Shown here piece by piece: positions 1 to 5,940 of a stretch of 12,256 bases of DNA; positions within the stretch are counted from its first letter, which is position 1; each line of letters begins with the position of its first letter. Under the pieces are notes generated by a model, which searched no databases, was not told the origin of the DNA, and was given only the letters and a program-made list of their open reading frames with translations. The DNA is taken from positions 1-12,256 of the forward strand of contig CATPCK010000340.1 of the NCBI GenBank assembly GCA_955652655.1, in the 5' to 3' direction. A program made the position numbers and the translations under genes. Source of the stretch: an uncultured Ktedonobacteraceae bacterium (GTDB lineage: Bacteria; Chloroflexota; Ktedonobacteria; Ktedonobacterales; Ktedonobacteraceae).

Positions 1-10
1 AGGGGCAGTT

Positions 11-633
11 ATGGCAACTCAAGCAGCCTCAGTACCTAAAAAGCGCTGGATCCGCATTATTCCAGCAGCATTCCTGATGTATACCATAGCCTTTATGGAT
101 CGAGTGAATATTGGCTTTGCCATTCCTGGCATAGAGAAATCGCTAAGTGTTAGTGCTACCATAGCTGGTCTCGCGAGTGGTATTTTTTTCGTTGGCTATA
201 TATTGTTGCAAATTCCGGGTGGGCAATGGGCTATGAAGTGGAGTGCGAAATTGGAGGCATCGCGCTCCTCTTGTCTGGATGGTTGGGTATGTCCTCACCT
301 CTGCTCGGCATTGTCTTCCTCATTCTGTCGGAAGGCTTTGTACTCGCCTATGTCGGAGTGTTCTGGACATTACCGCCATTGTTCCTGGGCAAAGAGTCAG
401 TTGGTTCAGGTATGGGGCTCATCAATGCTCTTGGCAACCTGGGCGGCTTCTTAGGCCCATTCCTGATCGGGTACTTCATTACCACGACAGGGTCAAACCT
501 CACCGGTATCGTCATACTCAGCATTTCGCTGGTGCTAGCAGGACTGATGACGCTTGCGTTCCGGCATAGCTCATCGTATCATCAATCTGTAGAAGAAACA
601 GCGCCTGAGAGACAGAGAGTGGCACAGCATTAA
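11..633 (+). pseudogene. MFS transporter, internally deleted and frameshifted (ACS/sugar-acid permease type)
   Basis: The two ends of a major facilitator superfamily permease are present in different frames. From the ATG at 11 (AGGGG just upstream) about 80 residues encode a charged N-tail, TM1 with the motif LMYTIAFMDRVNIGFA, typical of the anion:cation symporter branch, and TM2 ending LLQIPGG. The coding sense then jumps to another frame near 245-256. It continues with GGIALLLSGWLGMSSP through four or five hydrophobic segments, including GLINALGNLGGFLGPFLIGYF, a typical TM10-TM11 stretch, and ends at the TAA at 631-633. Family members have about 430 residues, so roughly 220 central residues are missing and the frame is broken; transport activity is not expected. 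The stop overlaps the ribosome site of the FAH gene downstream, so the two formed an operon. The substrate was probably a sugar acid or aromatic acid, inferred from family and neighbours only. Confidence 0.85.
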
Positions 634-646
634 GAGGAGCACATTC

Positions 647-1558
647 GTGCAGATTATTCGTTACAGATCTTCCAATGGTGGAGCAGCCGTTGGACTGCTC
701 CATAATGGTCAAGTCATTGGGGACGCGATAAATCGCGTCCTTACGACCTACCCCGGGGGACGCGATAAATCGCGTCCCTACGACGGCGAGTTGCGCAATC
801 TCTTTCGCATGAGAGCTAGCGAGCTGCGTACACAGATTGAGGAAATTGTTCAAACTGGGGCTGCTGAAAATCCCTCTGCAAATATCCTCGCTCCGATTGA
901 TGGCGAAACGGAGGTGTGGGCCGCAGGGGTGACCTACAAGCAATCTGAAGAGGCACGCAAGGAGGAAAGTGGCACGCCGGATATCTATGCAAAGGTGTAC
1001 ACGGCGCAGCGCCCTGAGCTCTTCTTCAAGGCAACGCCGCGCCGGGTTGCTGGCCCCGATGCGCCAATTGTTGTGCGTTCCGATTCAAGCTGGGATGTGC
1101 CAGAACCAGAGCTTGTGCTGGTTATCAACGCATATGGCGAGATCACCGGTTATACGATCGGCAACGATGTCAGTTCTCGCAGTATCGAGGGCGAGAATCC
1201 TTTGTACCTCCCTCAAGCCAAGGTATATGCTGGCTGCTGTGCTCTCGGTCCGGGTATTACTCCCGCGTGGGAAGTATCAGACCCGTACAATCTCACCATT
1301 CGCCTGACCATCGAGCGCAATAAGCACGTATACTGGGAAGGCGAGACAAGCACGCGAGAACTCAAACGCGGCTTTGATGAACTGGTAACATACCTCTTTC
1401 TTGAGAACGACTTCCCAGATGGGGTGTTTCTCTGTACGGGTACAGCGCTCGTACCAGAGAAACAATTCACCTTGCAGCCAGGTGACGTGGTTCAGATTCG
1501 CATCGATCAACTTGGCACGCTGCGCAATCCTGTCGTGCGTGGCAAAGGCAGAATGTAG
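647..1558 (+). CDS. Fumarylacetoacetate hydrolase family protein, KdaD-like (2-keto-3-deoxy sugar acid dehydratase type)
   Basis: This is a 303-residue cytoplasmic enzyme of the FAH fold. The start is GTG at 647, preceded by AGAGGAG at 633-639. The C-terminal catalytic domain (about 85-300) shows PELFFKAT (123-130), the metal-binding pair in DVPEPEL (Glu153, Glu155), Asp174 in GNDVSSR, and Lys192 in LPQAKVYAG. The context ENPLYLPQAKVY is characteristic of 2-keto-3-deoxy-arabinonate dehydratases, which yield alpha-ketoglutaric semialdehyde. That reading fits the neighbouring transporter relic and the semialdehyde-dehydrogenase-type fragment, but the exact substrate is inferred. Residues 25-46 (bases 719-784) are a foreign, in-frame double palindromic repeat inside the poorly conserved N-terminal domain. 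The catalytic domain is complete, so the enzyme may still fold. The TAG stop lies inside the left arm of another palindrome (1552-1575). The gene shares an operon with the broken permease. Confidence 0.88.
   Translation: MQIIRYRSSNGGAAVGLLHNGQVIGDAINRVLTTYPGGRDKSRPYDGELRNLFRMRASELRTQIEEIVQTGAAENPSANILAPIDGETEVWAAGVTYKQSEEARKEESGTPDIYAKVYTAQRPELFFKATPRRVAGPDAPIVVRSDSSWDVPEPELVLVINAYGEITGYTIGNDVSSRSIEGENPLYLPQAKVYAGCCALGPGITPAWEVSDPYNLTIRLTIERNKHVYWEGETSTRELKRGFDELVTYLFLENDFPDGVFLCTGTALVPEKQFTLQPGDVVQIRIDQLGTLRNPVVRGKGRM
719..784. repeat. Two palindromic repeat units inserted in frame within the FAH gene
   Basis: Two nearly identical 29-bp units lie at 719-747 and 756-784, 37 bp apart. Each contains the palindrome GGACGCGATAAATCGCGTCC and is followed by YTACGAC; only one base differs (T versus C at the tail). 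The block spans exactly 66 bp, or 22 codons, in phase with the FAH frame. Because the period is 37, the two units are read in different frames: the first gives GDAINRV and the second GRDKSRPY. Both frames are free of stops, whereas the third frame of this unit would hit TAA. Units of the same type occur at 6471-6560 inside another gene. Confidence 0.9.
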
Positions 1559-1631
1559 GGGCGCAATGAATTGCGACCGCCTGGGGAATGTATTCACAAC
1601 ATTTGGGCGCAATTCATTGCGCCCCTACATT
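1552..1631. repeat. 24-bp perfect inverted repeat overlapping the FAH stop codon
   Basis: The arms at 1552-1575 and 1608-1631 are perfect reverse complements (24 bp) around a 32-nt loop. The core of each arm is GGGGCGCAATGAATTGCG or its complement, and each arm is itself palindromic around GCAATGAATTGC. The left arm contains the TAG stop of the FAH gene at 1556-1558. The element lies between two convergent coding ends, so its RNA could act as a bidirectional transcription terminator or mRNA-stabilising hairpin. The outer GTAGGGG/CCCCTAC ends match the ends of the other palindromic elements in this window. Confidence 0.88.
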
Positions 1632-1646
1632 TCTCGTCAAAAATTA

Positions 1647-1817
1647 TTATGCGGACGTTAGCTGATCCATGTACACCGTCTTCCACTGGGTAAAGAACTC
1701 TTTAGCTGCCTCTCCCTGCTCACGTGAACCAGAAGAGCTTTCTTTGGCTCCTCCGAAGGGTACCTGAAACTCAAGCCCTGCGCTCTCTTGATTGATCTTC
1801 ACAACACCTACGCGTAT
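1647..1817 (-). pseudogene. Aldehyde dehydrogenase C-terminal fragment (alpha-ketoglutaric semialdehyde dehydrogenase type)
   Basis: The last 56 codons of an NAD(P)-dependent aldehyde dehydrogenase are followed by a TAA at 1647-1649. The recognisable run is IRVGVVKINQES, then VPFGGAKESSSGSREQGEAA and FFTQWKTVYMD. VPFGG-K-SSS-SREQGEAAK-FFTQ-KTVY is the usual C-terminal signature of the semialdehyde dehydrogenases that oxidise 2,5-dioxopentanoate to 2-oxoglutarate. The NAD domain and the catalytic Cys and Glu, more than 400 residues, are absent. Similarity begins at the codon immediately next to the IS200/IS605-like right end (1818), so the gene was interrupted by the element and the 5' part was later lost. 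With the FAH protein and permease it suggests a former Weimberg-type sugar-acid pathway. Confidence 0.85.
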
Positions 1818-1857
1818 GTGACACTCCGCTTTGACTAAAGTCCAGCGGCTTCTCGTT
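1818..1857 (-). mobile_element. IS200/IS605-family right end with terminal hairpin (relic)
   Basis: Read on the minus strand, an imperfect hairpin pairs CCGCT (1826-1830) with AGCGG (1844-1848) and GACT (1833-1836) with AGTC (1839-1842). It is followed by GGAGTGTCAC, ending at 1818. A GAAGCC...GGAG-GTCAC hairpin a few bases past the transposase stop is the usual shape of an IS200/IS605 right end, the region that also gives the 3' part of omega RNA in TnpB systems. The aldehyde dehydrogenase coding sense starts at the next base. No intact left end is seen. The hairpin is direct; the family assignment is inferred together with the adjacent TnpB fragment. Confidence 0.6.
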
Positions 1858-1995
1858 TCAACGGGAGCGTTGGATGGTGTTCCAGGCATTGGCACCCTTG
1901 AAGCGAGGGAACCCAACGTTGCGACCCTCTTTGAGCCCACGAAAGAAGTTGGTGAAGGAGCGGTGAAGACGTTCGAGTTTCCCAAAGGCAGCATG
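1858..1995 (-). pseudogene. TnpB (IS605 OrfB) fragment
   Basis: About 45 codons on the minus strand read HAAFGKLERLHRSFTNFF, then RGLKEGRNVGFPRFKGAN, then AWNTIQ, and reach TGA at 1858-1860. The pattern 'L-R-FTNFFRGLKEG---GFPRFK' is a hallmark of the N-terminal part of TnpB/OrfB, which has about 370-430 residues when intact. The RuvC-like catalytic Asp/Glu residues and the zinc ribbon are missing. The fragment is fused almost directly to the right-end hairpin, so an internal deletion removed most of the element. It has no nuclease function. The upstream boundary is uncertain; similarity fades before 1995-2010. Confidence 0.75.
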
Positions 1996-2044
1996 TGGGT
2001 ATCCTGATTGTATTTTAAGCCAGACACGAAGCAGCAGAGTAAGC

Positions 2045-2086
2045 GACCAGAATCGACGGAGCCGAGTGTCTTCGTCGATTCTGGTC
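2045..2086 (-). terminator. Hairpin downstream of the glucoamylase gene
   Basis: A perfect 14-bp inverted repeat pairs GACCAGAATCGACG (2045-2058) with CGTCGATTCTGGTC (2073-2086) around a 14-nt loop. It lies 38 bp past the glucoamylase stop and is placed as a 3' terminator or stabilising hairpin. It is not followed by a strong T run on the minus strand, so the terminator call is inference. It also marks the edge between the GC-rich glucoamylase block and the IS debris. Confidence 0.55.
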
Positions 2087-2123
2087 TGCCGCGTCCATGG
2101 CGGCCACTTCGGCCCTGGACGAG

Positions 2124-4433
2124 CTACGGGCACTCCACGTACCGGCAGGCAACTACCGGCGGCTGCTCTGCGATGCGACCCTGCTGGATATCCCAGGCCA
2201 GGCGGATGAACTGGGCGTGCGACCAGCCGAGCGGGGTGGCGGAGAAGGTTCCTTTACCAGGCGTGAAGCCGGGCTCCCCCGACGGCGGATGGTTATCCCA
2301 AACCTGCTCAGGGATCAGGTAGCCGTCGTTGCCCGCCATTGCCATAGCCAAAAGAGCAGCGCGCGCCTTAGCCGCGTCGCCTGCGGCCAACTCGTACTCG
2401 CCGCGCTCACCGGCCAGGACGGGCCAGACGCGCCCAATGGTCTGAAAGGTGTCAGGCTGGGTGACGGTCCAGGGACCTCCTGTCCGGGTCTCACCGTAAC
2501 CATCGAAGTTGTAGCGGTGCCAGAATTCCCCGCTCGGCGTCACCGCTCCCAACTGGTTGTCGACTACCGACAGCGTATTCAGAACCGCGGTTTCTTTGGG
2601 GGACTTGATGCCGAGCCGCACCAGCTCCAGGAAGCTCGGATCTACAATCCTCCGCTGGTCGATAGTGCCTGGCCCTCCGTCACCAATCGAGTACGTAGTG
2701 CCCGCGTTGGGTTTGCCGTCCTTGGTCAGGCGAAGGAAGTAGGGCTTCGGCGAGTAGGGACCGTTGGAGGTCACCGTCCAGTTTTCAACCTGCTTCTGCC
2801 AGCTGTCGGCGGTCGCCCGGTACCGCTGCGCGGATGTTGTATCGCCGTTGGTCCCTGCGATTTCGGCAGCGCAGATCAGGCCGGCTATCTCCGAGGCGAT
2901 GGTGGCCGGTGAATAGCCGCTCTGATTCTCCCACCGCTCCTGCGGCGTCCACGGTGCGGCGAGCCCACCCTGCTGGAAGTTCACGATGAAGTCGGCCGCC
3001 CGCTTGACGTGCGACCAGGCGGTGGAATCGGTGCGGCCCAGCTGGTAGGCTAGGATGATAGGGTCGGCGACCTCGTCAAGCTGCAGGCCGCCCCAGTGGG
3101 GAGAGCCATCGACCAGCGAGTTCTGCGGGAAGGAACCATCCGGTTTCTGCTGCCGGTCGAAGAGATAGTTGAGCGCCCGATCAGCTCCGCTGCGGTCTCC
3201 TTCTGCGATCAATGCAGTTGCGATCTCGTAGAGGTCACGCGCCCACACCAGGTGGTAGGCGCCAGACGGGTTCTCGAGCCCGGTACCCCAGGCCCAGGGC
3301 ATGGTGGGGGAGGCGATGTAAGCGCCCGGATAGGTCTTGTCCTCGGAGGCCGCCAGCACCATTGCCGATACCCGGTAGGTCTCGCGCTCGAGTGGGGTAG
3401 CGAGGGTCGCCGGAGGCTCCCGCAGTGATGCGAGGTAGGCATGCCAACCCTGGATGTAGGCCAGTGCGGCCGCCGCGAAGCCTGTACCAAGGGAATGTTG
3501 AGCCGCCGGCAGCGCCTCGCTAGGGGTCGAGCCGAAGCCCAGCGCCAGTGTCAGACGCTGGTTGCCGACGCCATTCAGGACGGTGCGGCCAGTCTGCACC
3601 ACGTTGCCGTTCGGCGCTGATCGATAGTGCCACTCCATCCGGTAGTGCTGGCTGATGTCGGTCCAGCCGTCCGAAGTCCCGAGGTAGCCGTTTGAGGTCT
3701 CGGTCAGGCTTGGGGTAGCAACGAGTGCACTCGCAGTATGGCCATCGGCGGCAACCAGCGCATGATCCTGCGTCAACCCCGAGTCGTCCATCCCGTTATT
3801 GGTGAGCGAGGGGTCATAGAAGACGTAGAGCTGGTAGGGGGAATGGGTGAGCGACTCGAAGCGCACGTCCAGCAGCAGGCTGGACCGGGAGGGATCGGTG
3901 ATGTAGGTCGTGGTCAGGCGCCATCGGCCGGACCGTTCGGTGTCCACCAGCTGGTACGTGAGGCTGTTGGGATCGACCAGCCGGGTGACATGGTTCGAAC
4001 TCTCGTTGGCGCGCTCCGCGAAGCTGTGCCCGTCGCTGACGATGAACTCCAGGTCGCGAACACTCGGCGTCCCGAGGTCAGGGTAGTAGACCTCGCTGAG
4101 CCGCCCACCCTGCAGGGTGTACCACACTTTGCTCTTGTCGCTCCGAGCGGTGCCGAAGCCCTCCTTGTTGGCCGGGGTCCAGATCGCAGGTGCACCCGGA
4201 GCACCAGGAGCGACACCGTCTGTGGAGCCGCCCGAACTTGCTTGAAGGGGAAGCGCCGGGCCAAGCAGGACGGCAAACATGCAGATGGCGCCCAGGATTG
4301 CAGTTATACCTTGCACGCTACGCCTCCTTGCTTCAATCGGAACGATCGGGCAAGCTTTCCCTGATGCATCCTGCCCCAGCGATGCTTGCTGCCGCGCTCC
4401 TGCCTCGTCCCCCATCAGCTTCTTCATATTCAT
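2124..4433 (-). CDS. Secreted GH15 glucoamylase / glucodextranase-like glucan 1,4-alpha-glucosidase
   Basis: This is a 769-residue exo-acting glycoside hydrolase that releases glucose from starch-like or dextran-like glucans outside the cell. Residues 35-66 form a signal peptide: RRR, a hydrophobic core ITAILGAICMFAVLLG, and LQASS as a likely cleavage site. About 80-335 is the bacterial GH15 N-terminal beta-sandwich domain, beginning GAPAIWTPANKEGFGTA. About 345-755 is the (alpha/alpha)6 catalytic barrel with PWAWGTGLENPSGAYHLVWA (379-398), QLDEVADPI (451-459), RWENQSGYSP (500-509) and IPEQVWD (707-713). By analogy with GH15 enzymes, Glu502 is the likely general acid and Glu709 the general base; their 207-residue spacing fits the family. 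GGGAGG at 4441-4446, 7 nt before the ATG, supports this start. It is transcribed alone, with its own promoter and 3' hairpin. Base composition is clearly GC-richer than the flanking genes, which suggests acquisition. Glucoamylase and glucodextranase cannot be told apart by eye. Confidence 0.92.
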   Translation of the reverse strand: MNMKKLMGDEAGARQQASLGQDASGKACPIVPIEARRRSVQGITAILGAICMFAVLLGPALPLQASSGGSTDGVAPGAPGAPAIWTPANKEGFGTARSDKSKVWYTLQGGRLSEVYYPDLGTPSVRDLEFIVSDGHSFAERANESSNHVTRLVDPNSLTYQLVDTERSGRWRLTTTYITDPSRSSLLLDVRFESLTHSPYQLYVFYDPSLTNNGMDDSGLTQDHALVAADGHTASALVATPSLTETSNGYLGTSDGWTDISQHYRMEWHYRSAPNGNVVQTGRTVLNGVGNQRLTLALGFGSTPSEALPAAQHSLGTGFAAAALAYIQGWHAYLASLREPPATLATPLERETYRVSAMVLAASEDKTYPGAYIASPTMPWAWGTGLENPSGAYHLVWARDLYEIATALIAEGDRSGADRALNYLFDRQQKPDGSFPQNSLVDGSPHWGGLQLDEVADPIILAYQLGRTDSTAWSHVKRAADFIVNFQQGGLAAPWTPQERWENQSGYSPATIASEIAGLICAAEIAGTNGDTTSAQRYRATADSWQKQVENWTVTSNGPYSPKPYFLRLTKDGKPNAGTTYSIGDGGPGTIDQRRIVDPSFLELVRLGIKSPKETAVLNTLSVVDNQLGAVTPSGEFWHRYNFDGYGETRTGGPWTVTQPDTFQTIGRVWPVLAGERGEYELAAGDAAKARAALLAMAMAGNDGYLIPEQVWDNHPPSGEPGFTPGKGTFSATPLGWSHAQFIRLAWDIQQGRIAEQPPVVACRYVECP

Positions 4434-4552
4434 GAGATTCCCTCCCAGCAGCGTGTATATGCTGCTTCAGCGCTTAAAACTCTACTATTACTTAAGCTGT
4501 TCCTTTGATCATGATAGAAATCTGATGAATAGTTATGCACTAATCGTAAAAA

Positions 4553-4581
4553 ATTATAAAGCATGTCAGGTGAGAAATCAA
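4553..4581 (-). promoter_or_regulatory. Sigma-70-like promoter of the glucoamylase gene
   Basis: On the minus strand TTGATT (4576-4581) and TATAAT (4553-4558) are separated by exactly 17 bp. The predicted start of transcription is near 4546, giving a leader of about 110 nt before the ATG at 4433. The 307-bp gap between the two divergent genes (4434-4740) is AT-rich and holds this promoter, the opposing one at 4616-4645 and a short inverted repeat at 4639-4658; nothing else is apparent. Confidence 0.65.
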
Positions 4582-4615
4582 GGTAAATGGTGCAGTTGAA
4601 TAACACTTAAGTAGC

Positions 4616-4645
4616 ATGACACCTCTGCGATTTACCTGCTATACT
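4616..4645 (+). promoter_or_regulatory. Sigma-70-like promoter of the PAP2 phosphatase gene
   Basis: ATGACA (4616-4621) and TATACT (4640-4645) have an 18-bp spacer, each matching the consensus at five of six bases. The predicted start is near 4652, giving a leader of about 90 nt. The -10 box lies inside the inverted repeat at 4639-4658, so a repressor bound there would block this promoter. Confidence 0.55.
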
Positions 4646-4658
4646 TCATATAGTATAG
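4639..4658. promoter_or_regulatory. Operator-like inverted repeat over the PAP2 promoter
   Basis: CTATACT (4639-4645) and AGTATAG (4652-4658) are perfect 7-bp half sites separated by 6 bp. They cover the -10 element and the predicted transcription start. Size and position fit an operator for a dimeric repressor, but no cognate regulator is identified and AT-rich palindromes can occur by chance. Confidence 0.35.
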
Positions 4659-4740
4659 ACTCATGATCTTTTCATCGCTAATAAAGATCTGACGAAGCAA
4701 CACAATGATCCATGGCTTACTGTCAAACGGAGAAGACATT

Positions 4741-5649
4741 ATGAATGACAGCCACCCGGCAGGCGAACAAGGCCCAAAAAAAGCTGTTGAAAATGAATCA
4801 CTTGGAGAACGAATCGAAGCAGGGACAGAGGGGGTTGCCGGGGACGTGCAACAGGAGGTAGCAGCCGCCGGAGAACGAATCGGAGCAGGCGCAGAAAAGG
4901 TTGTCGAAAAAGCAAAGCAAGAGGTAGCAGCCGCTCGCAGTCCGTGGTATCAGACAAAAAGATGGGGAAGCGTTCTGCTGATTGTATATGCCGCCCTCCT
5001 GGTTCTTTTTGGGCTTCTTGCCTGGTGGGTAGCTTCCCATCCGATTTTAGCCATCGATATCAAGATTACACGCGCGTTTCAAGATATTCAGGCTCCATGG
5101 TTGCAGATGATCATGATCGCAGTAAGCTACCTTGGGAACCAGCTTTTACTTTTCATAGGGCTCATTGCACTCACTGCCTTGCTTTTCTGGATATTGGGCC
5201 TGCGTTTGGAAGCAATTACCATAGTAGTTCTTTCTGCCACAAGTTCCGCCTTAGACTGGGCAATTAAGTTGATAGTGGCCCGCCCGCGCCCTACCGCAAG
5301 CCTGGTCGAGGTACTACAGGGGGCCAGTGGATCAAGCTTTCCCAGCGCTCATGTCATGTCCTACGTGGCATTCTGGGGCTTGCTGTTCTCTTTCGGCATT
5401 ATCCTCTTCAGGGGACATTACTGGTGGCGCACCACTCTACTGATTATTTCCGCGTTGTTTGTTGTGCTGGTTGGTCCTTCGCGCGTCTACCTGGGCGTTC
5501 ACTGGACGAGCGATGTTTTAGGTTCCTATCTCCTGAGTGGAATATTGCTTGGCGTCGCCATGTGGATTTATTTGTATTTAAAAGGGAAGAACGTGCTTGC
5601 TTCCAGGAGCAAAATGACTGAACGTCTACGAAAATATGTGAAACGATGA
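4741..5649 (+). CDS. PAP2-family membrane phosphatase
   Basis: This is a 302-residue integral membrane phosphatase of the PAP2/undecaprenyl-diphosphate phosphatase-like superfamily, expected to dephosphorylate a lipid phosphate at the extracytoplasmic membrane face. The ATG at 4741 is chosen because GGAGAAG sits at 4729-4735; the in-frame ATG at 4705 has no good ribosome site. Residues 20-63 are a charged helical region made of two 22-residue repeats (bases 4804-4869 and 4870-4935), probably coiled or amphipathic. About six membrane segments follow. All three PAP2 signature motifs are intact: KLIVARPRP (Lys176, Arg183), FPSAH (His204), and SRVYLGVHWTSD (Arg248, His254, Asp258). The tail is basic (LRKYVKR). 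The gene is monocistronic. Its substrate cannot be read from the sequence. Confidence 0.93.
   Translation: MNDSHPAGEQGPKKAVENESLGERIEAGTEGVAGDVQQEVAAAGERIGAGAEKVVEKAKQEVAAARSPWYQTKRWGSVLLIVYAALLVLFGLLAWWVASHPILAIDIKITRAFQDIQAPWLQMIMIAVSYLGNQLLLFIGLIALTALLFWILGLRLEAITIVVLSATSSALDWAIKLIVARPRPTASLVEVLQGASGSSFPSAHVMSYVAFWGLLFSFGIILFRGHYWWRTTLLIISALFVVLVGPSRVYLGVHWTSDVLGSYLLSGILLGVAMWIYLYLKGKNVLASRSKMTERLRKYVKR
4804..4935 (+). repeat. 66-bp tandem duplication in the PAP2 N-terminal region
   Basis: Both units begin GGAGAACGAATCG and end in GAGGTAGCAGCCGC, at 4804-4869 and 4870-4935. Their middles have diverged. The period is 22 codons, giving two copies of GERI-AG-(x)n-QEVAAA, so the reading frame is kept. 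Confidence 0.85.
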
Positions 5650-5663
5650 AGTGGCCGAAATGC

Positions 5664-5759
5664 AACAACATCATTTGGATAGCGGAGCATCCAGCGAGGG
5701 CCGATAATGAGGTTTAACAACATCATTTGGATACCGGAAGAGCCACTGAGGGCCGATAA
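5664..5759. repeat. Two 44-bp direct repeats, period 52, downstream of PAP2
   Basis: Each copy begins AACAACATCATTTGGATA (5664-5681 and 5716-5733) and ends GAGGGCCGATAA (5696-5707 and 5748-5759), with a partly diverged middle. The second copy runs straight into a palindromic element built on CCGATAAATCGG (5753-5764). No coding sense is evident. Confidence 0.85.
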
Positions 5760-5791
5760 ATCGGCTGTGTGCGCGATAAATCGGCACCTAC
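5751..5791. repeat. Palindromic element with CGATAAATCG core
   Basis: GGCCGATAAATCGGC (5751-5765) is followed by GCGCGATAAATCGGCACC TAC (5771-5791). The 8-base core GATAAATC is the same as in the units at 719-784, the flanking arm bases differ, and the right end again finishes in CCTAC. It is probably a diverged double unit of the same superfamily. Confidence 0.6.
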
Positions 5792-5795
5792 TGTG

Positions 5796-5826
5796 TGGAG
5801 TACCCATATCATGGAGTACCCATATC
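5796..5826. repeat. 16-bp tandem repeat, two copies
   Basis: TGGAGTACCCATATC occurs at 5796-5810 and again at 5812-5826 with one base between them. It has no known role; it may be slippage at the edge of the adjoining palindromic element. Confidence 0.8.
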
Positions 5827-5880
5827 GTAGATGTCCGGTTTATTTTGTTAAAAGTCATTATCACTCTGCGTGATATTTGT

Positions 5881-5925
5881 CGCACCTGTATCACTTGTAC
5901 CGCATGTAGCAGGTGCGCTCTTTTA
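5881..5925 (+). terminator. Probable rho-independent terminator for the PAP2 transcript
   Basis: CGCACCTG (5881-5888) pairs with CAGGTGCG (5910-5917), with a 21-nt loop, and is followed by CTCTTTTA on the plus strand. It is about 230 bp past the PAP2 stop and just before the convergent stop of the LuxR-type gene. The loop is longer than usual, so confidence is moderate. Confidence 0.5.
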
Positions 5926-5940
5926 CCAGAAACGATAGGC

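Noticed and set aside
719..784. Possible CRISPR-like repeat pair
   Set aside because: There are only two units, separated by 8 bp, inside a coding frame with no cas genes; they are palindromic mobile-type repeats.
2097..2912. Long plus-strand open frame (271 codons) opposite the glucoamylase gene
   Set aside because: The glucoamylase on the minus strand has full family motifs; the opposite frame is a by-product of its high GC content and has no recognisable domain.
3738..4364. 208-codon plus-strand open frame opposite the glucoamylase N-terminus
   Set aside because: Same reason: composition-driven shadow frame with no motifs and no ribosome site.
4705..4740. Earlier ATG for the PAP2 protein
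   Set aside because: It adds 12 residues but lacks a good ribosome site, whereas GGAGAAG is well placed for the ATG at 4741.
5859..5875. TATCAC/GTGATA inverted repeat between convergent genes
   Set aside because: Six-bp arms in an AT-rich gap with no promoter to control; likely chance.
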